From positions 202,622,941 to 202,686,940 of the forward strand of contig CM042684.1 of assembly GCA_023614405.1 (NCBI GenBank): DNA of 64,000 bases. The letters are read 5' to 3'. This stretch comes from Avena insularis. Taxonomy: Eukaryota > Streptophyta > Magnoliopsida > Poales > Poaceae. A program made the translations under genes and the position numbers. Positions 1 to 11,248 of the stretch are shown here, piece after piece. Under the pieces are notes generated by a model. That model saw only the letters and a program-made list of their open reading frames with translations. It ran no database searches and was not told where the DNA came from. The stretch's first letter is position 1, and every line of letters starts with the position of its first letter.

Positions 1-45
1 AGTAGAAGTTTGCTTTACCAGTTCCACTCTCCAATAGCGCTTCAC

Positions 46-63
46 TCCCTAGCAACGGCGCCA
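46..63 (-). promoter_or_regulatory. Primer binding site of the left-edge gypsy retrotransposon
   Basis: On the minus strand this reads TGGCGCCGTTGCTAGGGA, which matches the complement of the 3' end of plant tRNA-Asp with two mismatches. It lies 11 bases inside the LTR end at position 75, so reverse transcription of this element would have run right to left. Bases 1-45 are the start of its untranslated leader; the rest of the element lies outside the window. Confidence 0.75.
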
Positions 64-74
64 GAAAATAGTCT

Positions 75-1586
75 TGATGACCCACAAGTATAGGGGGTGT
101 ATCACAGTATTTTCGATAAGTAAGAGTGTCGAACCCAACGAGGAGCAGAAGGTGCTGGCTAGTGGTATGGATCAGGAATTCTCTGCAAATACTTAGCAAA
201 CGGATTTTTAGGGTTTTTTTATAAAGCAAGTAAACAAAGTATGAGTTAATAAAAGACAGTAGGAATGAAAGCAACAAGTGGACCAATCCTTTATGCAACA
301 AAGGACAAGTCGGTTGTATTTCTTAAGATGACCAAACGTTCTCGAGGACACATGGGAAGACTGTCAAGTGCTTTCGCTTCATATAGTTGATTAATCTTGT
401 TTAGCTTGCTAACTGTTGTGTGGGTGAACCTGTGCTAATGTACCTCCCCATCCAAGACTAATACATACTTTTGATTATACCCCTTGCAAACATCTGTAAG
501 TACAAGAAAGTAATTAAGGTAGAAACCTAACCACAACATTAAACTCTAAGACCCTTATGTCCCTTGTGCAATGGTTTCCTAACGGGGGTTCAGGTTTCTA
601 TCACTCTGGCAACCCCAACGATTAGTAGCCAAATACACAATGCATTCCCCTAGGCCCATATAGGTGAAGTGTCATGTAGTCGACGTTCACATGACACCAC
701 TAGAAGAAGTACACCACAACTTAAATAACAATCTATTGAATCTTTCTCAACACAACTCCACTACTAACAACAAGACTTCTCCCATGTCCTCAAGAACAAA
801 ACGAACTACTCACAAGACATCATATGGATCATGATCAGAGATGGAATAATGATGTATAAGAATCTGAACATAAACAATAATTCAATGGTTCACTCAATAG
901 CATCAACTACAAAGAGTAATCAACACCGGGAAAGTTTCCCCTATGAACTATGCAAGATTCAACGCAATTGTTACAGCAATATGGAGATGGTGATGAGGGT
1001 GCTGATGGTGATGATGGTGGTGATGATGATGATGATCCGGATGAAGTACAGCTTGATGGTGGTGTTGATGGCGATGATCTCCCCTCTCTGGGAAGGAATT
1101 CCCCCGGCAGAAATCTGTCTGCCGGATAGATCTTTCTCTCTCGGTGTTTTCCGCCCGCAGAGGCGGCGGAATCTTTCTATGGTTGCTCCCCGAGTCTTAG
1201 GGTTTCGGGAGGATGATATACGCTACAGGGGAGAGGCTGGAGTGGGCCAGGGTGGCCACACCACCTCCAGGCGCGGCCTAGGCCTGCCTGCTCCATGGGG
1301 TGGTGTGGGCCCCCTATGGCCCACCTCCACTCCATCTTGTGGCATACTTAGTCTTCTGGAAAAATAGGATTTTCCGTATATTTTCCCGGATTTTCTGATC
1401 TTCGCGAATTTTGCCTCCAAACAACACCTTTTCCATCAGAATCCTGACTACAGCGGTCCATGCTCCAAAAGTCATCAACCATGCAAAAACAGATGAAATA
1501 ACATAAGTATCACCTCCCAATATAAAATATATCAATGAATAATAGTGAATTAAGACATAGAATAGTGATGCAAAATGGACGTATCA
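75..1586 (-). mobile_element. Long terminal repeat (5' LTR) of a minus-strand Ty3/gypsy retrotransposon
   Basis: A 1,512-bp block begins TGATGACCCACAAG at 75 and ends GTATCA at 1586, giving TG...CA termini. The adjoining primer binding site at 46-63 shows that this is the 5' LTR of an element reading leftward. The text, including 'cgaacccaacgaggagcag' near 133 and the minus-strand start TGATACGTCCATTTTGCA, resembles the very abundant Pooideae gypsy LTRs of the Sabrina/WHAM/Fatima type; the exact family is from memory and not certain. An open frame at 831-1367 inside it is not a gene. The candidate target duplication on the right is GCAGC (1587-1591); its partner is outside the window. Confidence 0.8.
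981..1047. repeat. Imperfect GAT/GGT trinucleotide tract inside the LTR
   Basis: Repeated gatggtgatgatggtggtgat-type triplets run through about 65 bases of the LTR. It is a microsatellite-like patch with no sign of coding function; it accounts for the Met-rich translation seen on the plus strand. Confidence 0.7.
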
Positions 1587-2000
1587 GCAGCGGAGGTAGT
1601 AAATCCCCTTGGAATGCCAGTAGCACGATGGCATGGTGGTGGTGGTGGAGGAGAATTGTTGCAGGGCTTCGCCTAAGCCGGAGCAGGAAGAAGGAGGAGG
1701 GAGGAGAGGTGGCGGCTAGGGTTAGGAAGTGGGCAAGGGGGGCGGCCACCTCTCCCCTCTTTATATAAAGGGGGTGCACCTAGGGTTCCCCCTTGTCCGC
1801 CTCCTCCTAGGTCCGGCACAAGAGGGAAGGGGAGGGAAACTTGCCCCCCCAAGTATTCCCCCCCAAAAAAAACCCTAGGGCTGGCTGGTTGGGCCCCTTG
1901 GGCTTGGTGTAGCTGGCCCATGGGCCCCCGCAGCAGGGATTGTTGGTTTGCGACCCGAAAGTACCTAGGCGAGCGCATGGAGGTACCCAAGTTCCCTGTA
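1587..2000 (-). mobile_element. Truncated copia-type LTR fragment (BARE/Angela-like)
   Basis: Read on the minus strand this has the layout of a Triticeae copia LTR promoter region: GC-rich 'gggcccatgggcc' blocks, 'ccctaggtgcacccc', a TATA box (palindromic TTTATATAAA at 1760-1769), then 'ggcgaagccctgcaac', a run of CCACCACCACCA and 'gggatttactacctccgc'. That order is the one I associate with BARE/Angela-type LTRs. The fragment stops exactly where the gypsy LTR begins (1586/1587), so the gypsy element inserted into it. The right-hand limit is approximate and family assignment is from memory. Confidence 0.5.
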
Positions 2001-2361
2001 ATTGCCGTGTTTCGTAAAGTTGGGTTACCAACTACTCAGAGGGGCCATTTCGAGGCAAACTCATCTCACCCCTGCCAAATTCAAACATTCTGTTAAACTG
2101 CCCCGTGAAGTAGACGGTCGGGACCCATATGTCGGCCATATGTCCGTGACGCAAGCGCCAATGCGGCAACCTCTTTGGAAAATCGAGGCACTAAGTGGAT
2201 TGGATGCATTGACCAATTTCAGAAATCCATTCCCTCCTTTCCCCTAGCACCGACAGCGTCGAAATCTACCCTCCAGGAAGAATGATCCCTTCGAACATTT
2301 GACTTCCGACACCAAGTTGCTGCGCCCAGTTGCTGTGCCCAGTCGCTGATCCTGAGCTCCA
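2001..2361. other. Intergenic stretch upstream of the coding remnant
   Basis: No convincing gene, repeat or RNA is visible. It includes 'ccatatgtcggccatatgtcc' (a short direct repeat of ATATGTC, 2128-2150) and is moderately GC-rich, as expected of a region 5' to a plant gene. A promoter role is only a guess from position. Confidence 0.4.
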
Positions 2362-3349
2362 ATGGCGCATGTCGTAGCCACCGTTGCAAGGCTCTATCCC
2401 GCCTCCGCCGCCGACGAGCCGAGCATCTCGGTGGATATCAGATCCTACTACTAAGGAAGAAGATGTTCTCTCTACATGCGGGTGAGCTACCCTTCTCTTT
2501 GCTATTCGCACTAATTATAACTGCTAGCTGGCTACTGAACCTAAAATTGTTTGTTAGCCCAACGCTGATAAACATATGTTCTCCATAGTTTTCTGTCAAG
2601 TGGGATCTCCGCGGACCACCCTTACCTGGTTACAGTAGTCTTATTCAGGTACGACTCTAAATCAGCAAGGGTGAAGGGCAAGTGGTATGGACACCATTGT
2701 ATCACGATGGAAGAAGCACATGCGCAGATCTGCACTATATCTGGTATGGTTGCTGCTTTGCGTAATCATGATGAAATATGGCTGAAGTAGACTGCAAAGT
2801 TCAGCTTCAAGGATCAACGTGGCATCATGGTTCCTCTAACGTGTGACAGTCAGCTAATTGGGTTGATGAAAATGTATGCTTCGGCTGGCGTGTTTGAGAT
2901 GAACTGTGATATACTGGATATGGAAGCTGCTGCAACTGGGAGTCGCCCTTCTATTCTTGGACAGGGTGGTCGCTCGAACCCAATTAGCTCCTGGTAAGCA
3001 AAAGTCTCTTGGGATTCGCATGTTTGTGCTGAATTCTAATTTTTGCAAGTATTTACTCTGTAGATATTGGCCAGTTATGCAAAAGTCCTATTTCTTTGAC
3101 AGGAAGCGCCGCAATGTTATAAACATGATTGTTGGGTCAGTCATTTTGCTGCCTGAAGAAGGAAAAAACGAGTGGAAATATGATGTTGGACACGATTATG
3201 GTGTTGATTGTCCCGGCGATGCAGAGTACGTGAAGCTAAGAAAATTGGCACTGAGGAAGAGGAAGAAGGCAGGAAATGAAGAAGCTAGTGGACATGAAGG
3301 CTTGGAACCCAGGTTGCGGAAGAAGGCTGCTGGCAATGAAGATGCATAG
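2362..3349 (+). pseudogene. Unidentified multi-exon coding remnant with Lys/Arg-rich C-terminus
   Basis: Several pieces look like plant exons. A short open frame starts at ATG 2362 (30 codons) and another at ATG 2463, followed by a good donor (GGTGAGC, 2481). An open frame then runs through 2650-2994 with one stop (TAG at 2788), ending at a strong donor-like GGTAAGC (2993). The last piece runs from an acceptor-like CTCTGTAG (3056-3063) to the TAG at 3347-3349 and is rich in basic residues near its end (RKRKK, LRKK), which could be nuclear localisation signals. The frames do not join cleanly: the best splice makes a TGA at the junction. I recognise no family with confidence; a transposase-related N-terminal region is one possibility. 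It is most likely decayed. Confidence 0.35.
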
Positions 3350-4050
3350 TAATGTTTTGAACTTGAACCTATATATGTGATTCGGTTAAATTCTGGAGCT
3401 CTGTGTGTGGAACTTTGCTAGGCGAAACAATCTACCCACATTCTCTGAGTAAAATGTACCGTGACTTAGGGTTTGGAAACGCCCGAGTAAGTAGTTGGAT
3501 CCGAAATTGTTATTGTGCCACAACTATCTGAAAACACGCAGCACCGATTCCATGATTGCTGAGGGGCAGAATGTCTCCAAATTCGATGGAATGTAAGTGG
3601 CACAGAAATAAATTATTTAAGCTGCTACACTCCACGAAGCAGCAACTTATTTCAGCTGCTGCACAATGACATGGCAACATAAACAGCAATGGCAACCGAG
3701 ATGAGGAGGAAATCGGTACCACTTTCTGGCCTAATCTTGAGCCCGTCTATCTCACCGCCTCCCTACTCCTGCATCCCCTGCATCTGGCGAAGCTCCCGGA
3801 TCTCCAATAATCAGGTGTACGTGCTTTCACTTTATAATGGTTGTGCCATTTGCATGCGGCACAATCCACGTAGATTACGTTTCAACAAACCACCAATGAT
3901 CAGAGAAAAGGAAGTAATGCAGGGTTAAGACAGATTAACGGGCGACCAATTTTTTTCCTCGCATGACTCCGGGACCACTAGTTCAAAACACTAGGTCAAC
4001 AATTAATACTATTACAACTTAAAAAGGCACACAGCTCAAGCTAAATAGAA
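3350..4050. other. Non-coding interval between two gene remnants
   Basis: AT-rich sequence with short frames only. Its right part (about 3940-4050) is the position of the 3' UTR of the minus-strand GRF pseudogene. I see no repeat, RNA gene or transposon terminus. Confidence 0.4.
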
Positions 4051-4830
4051 CTAGTTATCACACATCTCCTTGATCTTCCTAATCTTAGCCCGATGCGCAT
4101 CTTCCTGCGAGAGCAAGGATCGAATCGTCTGCTCCTTCCTTTTAGCATCTTCCTTGCACAGCTTCAATTGTTTCTGTGCATTTTTCCTCATGCACTTATC
4201 AATACTCATAGTTGTGAACTACAGGACTTTGGCCTAGTGAATATCATTCCTTACTTGAGTCAGTTCTTGCTCTGCTTTAGCCTTCATGGCCAACACCACG
4301 TCTCTCTCCTTCTCGACCTTGCTAACCTTGTCTTGCACCCGTCTGAGATCTCGGTTAAGCTTGGTCGTGTCATCTGGTTCCCATAGCATCATCTCAACAG
4401 TGTCAAGAAGTGAGCTAAATACGGATTCTTTCAACTCAACTGTCATTTCTCATAGTTTGTCTAGCATTTTCTAAATCGATTTGGGCCACTCTGGATCTAC
4501 CCATTCGACAACACCGCAACTTCCGCCTTGCATCATTGCACGATGTCCTTGACACCGTAAAAACCTCCTATTTGTGTTTCGTCCTTCGAATGCTACAAAT
4601 TTAGCAGGCACATATCCATGTTTACATAGCAGAGGACTGTCTTCATCTGGTAAACTATGATAGTCGGAGTCATACAGCGTCTGGTTGACCTAACACATCA
4701 TACGCGCATGAGTAAACATAGTAGATCTAGCTCAAAATAGATAACTGGCCACAGATGATAGAGATAGAGATGAGACGACTCACATCGAAATCACGGTCCC
4801 TGTCATCACGACGCGTTTCCTCACCATCTC
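4051..4830 (-). pseudogene. GRF-type zinc-finger protein pseudogene (two exons, four in-frame stops)
   Basis: Read right to left, exon 1 (about 4830-4784) encodes an acidic/Arg-rich stretch ending RDRDFD before a GTGAGT donor. A 94-bp intron (4783-4690) ends TTAG, and exon 2 (4689-4051) continues in phase. Exon 2 opens with an acidic linker, then a zf-GRF domain: a Cys-x-His pair in 'LCKHGY', the signature NRRFLRC, and a final Cys followed by EWVDPEWP. After it comes a long charged coiled-coil segment (KVEKERD, KAEQELTQ, KRKEQTIRSL). In-frame stops lie at 4471-4473, 4450-4452, 4234-4236 and 4219-4221; the terminal stop is 4051-4053. No initiator ATG was found in frame. GRF fingers bind single-stranded nucleic acid in known proteins, and grasses carry many small copies. 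The reading frame is continuous across the stops, so this is a recently disabled copy. Confidence 0.8.
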
Positions 4831-5284
4831 CCCTTAAACCAATGGCGAGAGAGAGAGGGAGAGGGGGGCTGCCAAAGAGATAGCTGGAGGTGCCATCAGC
4901 TTGCGGCTACGGCAGGATGGGAGAGAAGTGGGGAAAGTTGCTTCGAGGGAAGGAAGAGAAGTACGAGGAGGAAGAGAAGTAATTTGGACGTGACACTGGC
5001 ATATGGCCCACTGAACTCGTGAGTGGTGAAACTCGCAAAAGGGGAGCGCCCGGTGTTGCTAGTTTGTCCAAAGTAAGCGGGCAGGAAGCATGGCCAATCA
5101 TGCCGTAGAGCAGCCTACTCGGCGAATCGATCTCACGAAGCCAATCCCAATCGTCCAAGCGCCCCGATCGAACGGTATGTAACAATCGTCATGCAGAACA
5201 ACTATGTTAGGGCGTGCCTTCTAGAAGACTCGGTCTAACGGCCACCATTGGGGGGCTAAGGTTAGGGCTCTCCTAAGGTTAGGG
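4831..5284. other. 5' flank of the GRF pseudogene and junction with the satellite
   Basis: A GA-rich stretch at about 4840-4980 and GC-rich sequence lie upstream of the minus-strand GRF copy, as its promoter and leader would. The last 30 bases before the array hold two copies of CTAAGGTTAGGG (5256-5267 and 5273-5284), 17 bases apart. No other gene is visible. Confidence 0.5.
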
Positions 5285-6973
5285 TACATATGTGGTTTAT
5301 GAGAAGAACACACATGCAATGACACTGGTGATATGTGGTTTGTGAAAAGAACACACATGCAATGACTCTAACTGTGGATTATGAAAAGAACATGCAGTAC
5401 AATTACTCTTGTGGATCCATGTTTGGTTTTTGTAAGAACAGACATTCACTAACTCTAGTTGTGGTTCATGAAAAGAACACACATGCAATGACACTGGGTG
5501 TGGTTCATGAAAAGAACACACATCCAATGACACTGGTGGATCCTTATGTGGTTGTGAAAAGAACACACATGCAATGACTCTAGATGTGGTTTGTGAGAAG
5601 AACACACATGCAATGGCGCTGGTGGATCCATATGTGGTTCGCGAGAAGAACACACATCCAATGACACTAGTGGATCCATACGTGGTTTGTGAGAAGAACA
5701 CACATGCAATGGCACTGGGTGTGGTTCATGAAAAGAGCACACATCCAATGAAATCTTGTGGATCCATATGTGGTTTGTGAGAAGAACACACGTGCAATGA
5801 CTCTAGATGTGGTTTGTGAAAAGAACACACATGCAATCACACTGGTGGATCCATATGTGGTTTGTGAGAAGAACACACATCCAATGACAATGGTGGATCC
5901 ATGTGTTGTTTGTGAGAAGAACACACATGCAAAACACACATGCAATGACACTAGTGGATCCATATGTGGTCTGTGGAAAGTATAGACATGCAATGACACT
6001 AGCTATGGTTAATGAAAAGAACAGACATACAATGACTCTGATGGATCCATAGGCGGTTTGTGAAAAGAACACACATGCAATGACTCTAGTTGTGGTTAAT
6101 GAAAAGAACACACATGCAATGACTCCGGTGGATCCATGTGGTTTGTGAAAACAACACGCATGCAATGACTCTAGCTATGGTTAATAGAAAGAACACACAT
6201 GCAATGACACTGATGGATCGATATGTGGTTTGTGAAAAGAACAGACATGCAATGAACTCTCGTGGATCCATATGTGGTTTGTGAGAAGAACACACATGCA
6301 ATAACACTAGTTATGGTTCATGAAAAGAACACACATCCAATGACATTGGTGGATCCTTATGTGGTTTGTGAAAAGAACACACATGCAATGACTCTAGTGG
6401 ATCCACATGTGGTTTGTGAAAAGGACACACATGCAATTACACTGGTGGATCAATGTGGTTTGCGAGAATAACAGACATGCAATGAACTCTGGTGGATCCA
6501 TATGTGGTTCATGAAAAGAAGACACGTGCAATGACATTGGGTGTGGTTTACGAAAAGAACACACATCCAATGACACTGGTGGATCCTTATGTCGTTTGTG
6601 AAAAGAACACACATGCAATGACTCTAGATGTGGTTTATGAGAAGAACACACATGCAATGACACTGGTGGATCCATATGTGGTCTATGAGAAGAACACACA
6701 TCCAATGACACCGGTAGATCCATATGTGGTTCATGAGAAGAACACACATGCAGTGACACTGGGTATGGTTCATGAAAATAACACACATCCAATGACACTA
6801 ATGGATCCTTAAGTGGTTTGTGAGAAGAACACACATGCAATGACACTAGTGGATCGATATGTGGTTTGTGAAAAGAACACACATCCAATGAACTCTGGTG
6901 GATCCCTATGTGGTTTGTGAGAAGAACACACATGCAATGACTCTAGCTATCATTTGTGAAAAGAACACACATG
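5285..6973. repeat. Satellite array, type A monomers, left part (about 35 copies)
   Basis: Tandem units read GTGGATCCATATGTGG followed by TTTGTGAGAAGAACACACAT and GCAATGACACTG, 48 bp in all. A 39-bp variant (GTGGTTCATGAAAAG...) lacks nine bases, and other variants carry ATCCAATG instead of ATGCAATG. Most full units hold a GGATCC site. The array starts abruptly after the CTAAGGTTAGGG pair and is interrupted at 6973 by the gypsy insertion; it resumes in register at 26040. Because 48 and 39 are multiples of three, open frames run through it on both strands; I see no gene here. Confidence 0.95.
6969..6973. repeat. Target-site duplication ACATG, left copy
   Basis: ACATG directly precedes the LTR start at 6974 and recurs directly after the right LTR at 26040-26044. 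Removing the element and one copy restores an ordinary satellite monomer (AACACACATGCAATCACACT), which proves the insertion point. Confidence 0.93.
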
Positions 6974-7483
6974 TGTCGTCGGATTGATGACAAGTACGCC
7001 ATGAGGGGGTCCTCGAGGCGTGTGGAAGAGGGGTGTAAAACGTACGGTGTTCTGGGATGATAAGCACACAAGTTTACCCAAGTTCGAATCCGCCGGCTTT
7101 GGACGGATCCTACTCCTGCTAGCAATCCAGTAATATGGAAGAGCCGTAATATGGGTTACAAGGGTTCTCCTGTGCGAGTTGAGATTGTAGACTATTGAGG
7201 GTGCCCTAAAGGCTCTCCCTAGGACGGATTATATAGATATCCGGCCTAGGGTTTACAGGAGAGATCTATCCGGCTACGACTAAGAGTCAGTTACAGAGTA
7301 CATCTTGAACTACAAGTAACACTATGGGCCTATATCGGTAAGTCTTCTGGGCCTTCCCTTAGCCGGACTGCACTCCGCCTTTTCTCCCTGACTAGGCCGC
7401 CCGTGAAGCAAAGCTCTAACCCGAAGTGGGCCACCCTGGTCAGTGAGGAACCGTGAGGATACCCGGAAAGTATATCCCCAACA
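6974..7483 (-). repeat. 3' LTR of the Tat-type element
   Basis: 510 bp, from TGTCGTCGGATTG to TCCCCAACA. A TATA-like TATATAA lies on the minus strand at 7235-7229, matching the one in the other LTR. Most differences from the 5' LTR are transitions, as expected from decay of methylated DNA. Confidence 0.95.
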
Positions 7484-7500
7484 GCAGCCCCCAGAAGTCT
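7484..7500 (-). other. Candidate polypurine tract next to the 3' LTR
   Basis: On the minus strand the bases next to the LTR read CTTCTGGGGGCTGC, a G-rich tract at the position where plus-strand priming is expected. It is short and interrupted, so this call rests mainly on position. Confidence 0.4.
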
Positions 7501-7934
7501 CCAAGATCCAAAGCCAGATTCATCATCATCTAGCTTGATCTTCGGCTTGTAGAATCTTGAAGGGTTCCTGAAACTTCAAAACAAAAGATACGATCCGAAT
7601 CTTAAAAATAAGTCGAACCTATCAGCATGTTACTCGGATTTTCTAGCCCAATATTCAAACTAAGCCGGAACTTGGTCTCTGACGTCATCTGACACCGGTC
7701 ATGGTCAAGTCACGTCATCTGACAAACATCCTGTCAGCACGACAGTTGGTGGGTCCGCCGTTCGTGGAACCGAGGCGTCGTTTCAATGCGTACGCAGAGA
7801 TCGAGGCGACGTAATCATCACGTGGGACCTTCCCTGTTCCTTCCACGACGCGTGGCGTTTACACAATGTCGTTTGCACGAATCTTGGCGTGATTAGGTGT
7901 TTATAAGGGGTGAGGATTTTCTTTTCCTCATCTT
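7501..7934 (+). promoter_or_regulatory. Promoter-like region of the antisense ORF: ACGT boxes and TATA
   Basis: Two near-identical 15-bp elements, TGACGTCATCTGACA (7680-7694) and TCACGTCATCTGACA (7710-7724), lie 30 bp apart; the first holds a perfect TGACGTCA bZIP/as-1-type palindrome. A G-box CACGTG lies at 7819-7824. A TATA box (TTATAAGG, TATAAG at 7902-7907) lies about 140 bases before the ATG at 8045, which would place the transcript start near 7935. The arrangement resembles a conventional plant promoter pointing into the antisense gene. Binding by bZIP factors is inferred from motifs only. Confidence 0.55.
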
Positions 7935-8044
7935 CACCTATTCCCTTGTCGTTTCTTCTCCTCCACCTCTCCCCTGTGCACAGAGCTCTTCTGCCTCCCA
8001 GATTCCCAACGCCGCCTATCGAAGGTCACCAGTGCACCGGAGAA

Positions 8045-11000
8045 ATGGCTTCCTCTTCATCGTCCGGTTTGGCTGGCTTCACAGCGGCGGCGACGACAGC
8101 GGCGGCGGAGAAAGAAAGCAACCGTGGGGTTTGGATATCGTGTCTCCTCGATGACGAGAAGCTCCGCGGCGTGGAGAATGAAGGGCTCCTCCGCACCGGT
8201 GACTAGCAGAGCGGTTTGGCGAAACCATCCCCAACCCGCACACCGATGAGCGGGTACACTTCGGCACCCACCTCGATAGAGGTTTGTCTTTCCCTCCCTC
8301 GGAATTCTTTTCTGAGGTGATTGATCATTACGGTGTTTAGCTTCACCATCTTCCTCCCAACTCCATCTTAGAGATGAGCTCTTATGCAGCATTGTGTGAG
8401 GGATACCTCGGCATTAGGCCGAGTCTCACTTTATTCCGGTTTTACTTTCATGTCCGGAGAAACTCTATCACTGCCGGTAATCCTTATATTACCAGCACTA
8501 TTAGCCTTTCAGTTAGACGTGAGCGTGTTTATCCTCGCATTTTAGCTAGTGAGTCGGTCAAACAGTGGCCGGCCACCTTCTATTATCATAAGGATATTCC
8601 TGCTCCCGGCAAAGCTACTTCTTTGACGGCTTTCATCGAAGGAGCCGCCACGGCCCTTCCATCTTGGGACGAAGCTCCTCCGGCTCTCAGTGACGATCTG
8701 ATCCTCGCCAAGAGGAGAATTGAATACCTGATGAAGCACAAGGGCCTGAAAGGGTCCGACTTAGTCCAGTCCTGGGTGGCATGCCGGATCCAGCCTCTCC
8801 AGTACCATGGCGACCGACTGATGCATTCCATCACGGTGTCGAAAAATGACTCCCTCCGCATCAGTCCCAAGGCTTTGAAGCCACAGGATTACATAAGCCA
8901 GATCAAATGGCTGATTAAGGAGCGGATCGAGAGGAAACTTCCGGACTTGTCTCTAGACATGCACACAGCGGAAGACCCTGTAGTGTCGGTAAACTTTTAA
9001 TAATAAACCCATTTTTATGTGTCTCACCTTTAAGTTATTTCACAATAATGAGATATTATCTTCTTTTCAGCTTGACGACCTCCCTGAGTCGGAGCTGGCT
9101 CCTATCGAGGGGTATCCTCCGGAGTTTTCTCAGGAGGAGGAACTGGTCCCACTGCCGGACATTGTGCCCAGGAAGCGCAAAGCTTCGACAGTGGTTGTTG
9201 GCACAAAGGAGGTGCCAGTTGTGAAGAGGTAACTTTCAACACAACTTTCGCCTTTGTACTTTACTCGTAATTTCTTTCGAGATGTAATGTTTTCCATTAT
9301 TTTACATTCCAAAATCTAAGCAGCTCATCAAGGGCAAGGGGAAGGGAACTTCTTCGAAGCCCTTGCGGCAAACGAAGCTGAATATGGCTTCTCTTGCCGT
9401 GGCTCCTCCGACTCCTGCTCCTCAACCTTCTGCAACGCCGGTGATCATTCCATCGCCGGTTGTCGCAGAAGATCTGGCTCCTTCAACGGGGCGAGCGACC
9501 CTTGAGTCGCAGGCTGACGCCACCATGGGTGGCTCAGGTTTAGATAAGAGTGAACCCTCTTTGGGTAATGATCCCTCGGCAAAGACCTTCGCCGAAAACC
9601 TCCTGAACAATCTGGGGCTTGCCAAATTTGGCTTGTCTCGGAAATCTGCGGAGGAGATCCAGCGGCTGGCCCGGCAATGCCTGGAGAGCCGTAATCTCTC
9701 TGCAGAAGAAGTAGCACAAGAAGCGGAGGACATCAAGTACTCCGACCTTCTTCAACAAGTCTGCCTTCACGACGAGGGATTAAGAGCTGGTGTGCTTCCA
9801 CCACCTCCGGTTATTCCACTCACCCTCACCGAGAAGGTTACCACCGAAGTGAACATGTGCCTGAGCAAACTCACACATGAACATCATGTAAGTCGGAATT
9901 CCAGCTCACATTTTTCTTTATTGTATTTTATATCATATCCTCTAGCCCCCAAGCATGAAGTACGATATACAATCCGAGTTTATGCTTCCTTAGGATGCTA
10001 AAGAATGAACTAGTGTAGCCCCCAAGGCTCGTGCTGATATTAGTAACAATATTAGCCCGAGTCTTCAGTAGACTTCTGACTCTGGGTATTCTGACTTAGA
10101 GAAAGTTAATTCATATAACCAGGATTTATTGAAGAATATCTGTAACAAGCGGTGAGAGATCAAAGCTCTCCGTCTTGAAAATGCTGAACTGAAGGTTTCC
10201 AATGATGAGGCCGAAGGTAAACATTCCGAGACTCAAAACTTTGTCTTGATTTTCATAGTCGAATTTTTTATTGAACTGTTGTTCTTTTGTCTTACAGCAC
10301 TGGTAAAATAGTCCTGTGCTATGATCGAAGAGGCCAAGAACCTCAAAACCCTGGTGGTGGAGAATAAAGAACTTCGCCAAGAGCTGGATAAGCTCAAGGC
10401 AGATCATGAGAAGAGCATCCCTCAAATTCTCGAATCCTCCTCCATGGCTAATGATGAACGTGATCGTAAGATTGCGGTTCAAGATCAGAGAATCTCGGTT
10501 CTCGATAATGAGCTTTGCAGAGAGAAGGATCTTTACGAGGCACTCCGGGCTGAACTCCGGAGTCTTCGAGAAGAGAAGACCAAAGTTGATGACGTCATCT
10601 TCGGTATGTTTCCCTCTTTCTAAATTTTCTACATTCTTCGACTCTTTCGATGTTAGATTTACTTAACCGTTTTGTGTTATATATATAGGTCCTCTTAACT
10701 TGATGGACTCTGCTTCTACCGAGCCTCGCACGCACCGACTTACCCAAGTCGGTGATTTGCTTCATGACTTCTGCCAATCCATCGAGGACATTGGCGAAGC
10801 TCTCAAGGTTCCAGACATGCATCACATGTCCGACTTTCAGGTGCGGGACAAAGCAAAGGAGATGCCGCAGCTTGTCCAGGACTGGAACATGTCCTACACA
10901 CGATCCTCGGCGCAGAACGCTTTCACCATCGTCATGAGCCACCATGGAAGCATGGAGATATGGCAAGTGACCAGAGGTTATTCTACTGTGGATGAAGACG

Positions 11001-11248
11001 GACAGGAGCAAGACATCAAGACCATCACGGACTCCTGCGCCGGATATGGGTGCCGTGTAGCTGACATAACCAGCTACGACACTCCCTTCTTCACCCGCGT
11101 GGACACGCCGCCTCCGCCTCCCAAAGAAGCAGCCGAAATTTCTGATGATGGCCAAACCATATCGGATTTGGACATCTCAAATCGTTATCAGGGCGCGGCT
11201 GATGTATCCAGCGAGCCGGCAACTCCTACCTCCTCTCCTGCATCATAG
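8045..11248 (+). pseudogene. Antisense ORF of the Tat element ('putative gypsy type transposon' family), six exons, degenerate
   Basis: ATG 8045 has good context (gagaaATGGCT). Exons with GT-AG introns: 8045-8988, 9071-9228, 9321-9887, 9994-10216, 10298-10603, 10689-11248; introns are 81-106 bp. Phases agree at the first, third, fourth and fifth junctions; the second is off by one. Exon 1 holds the core domain I recognise as Pfam Transposase_28 (conserved RVHFGTHL, ALCEGYLGIRP). Exon 3 is Pro/Ala-rich, exons 4-5 form a coiled coil (KELRQELDKLKADHEKS), and exon 6 ends in an acidic tail with PPPPP. Damage: a frameshift near 8200 and stops at 8338, 10006, 10069, 10153 and 10309. Such ORFs lie between integrase and the 3' LTR, on the opposite strand, in Grande-like elements; their function is unknown. 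Confidence 0.8.

Noticed and set aside
831..1367. Plus-strand 178-codon frame as a gene
   Set aside because: It lies wholly in the gypsy LTR and reads through a GAT/GGT triplet tract.
2650..3349. MuDR-type transposase N-terminus
   Set aside because: Only a loose resemblance; no catalytic domain, terminal repeats or target duplication nearby.
5256..5284. True interstitial telomere tract
   Set aside because: Only two imperfect motifs with CTAAGGTTAGGG, not a run of TTTAGGG.
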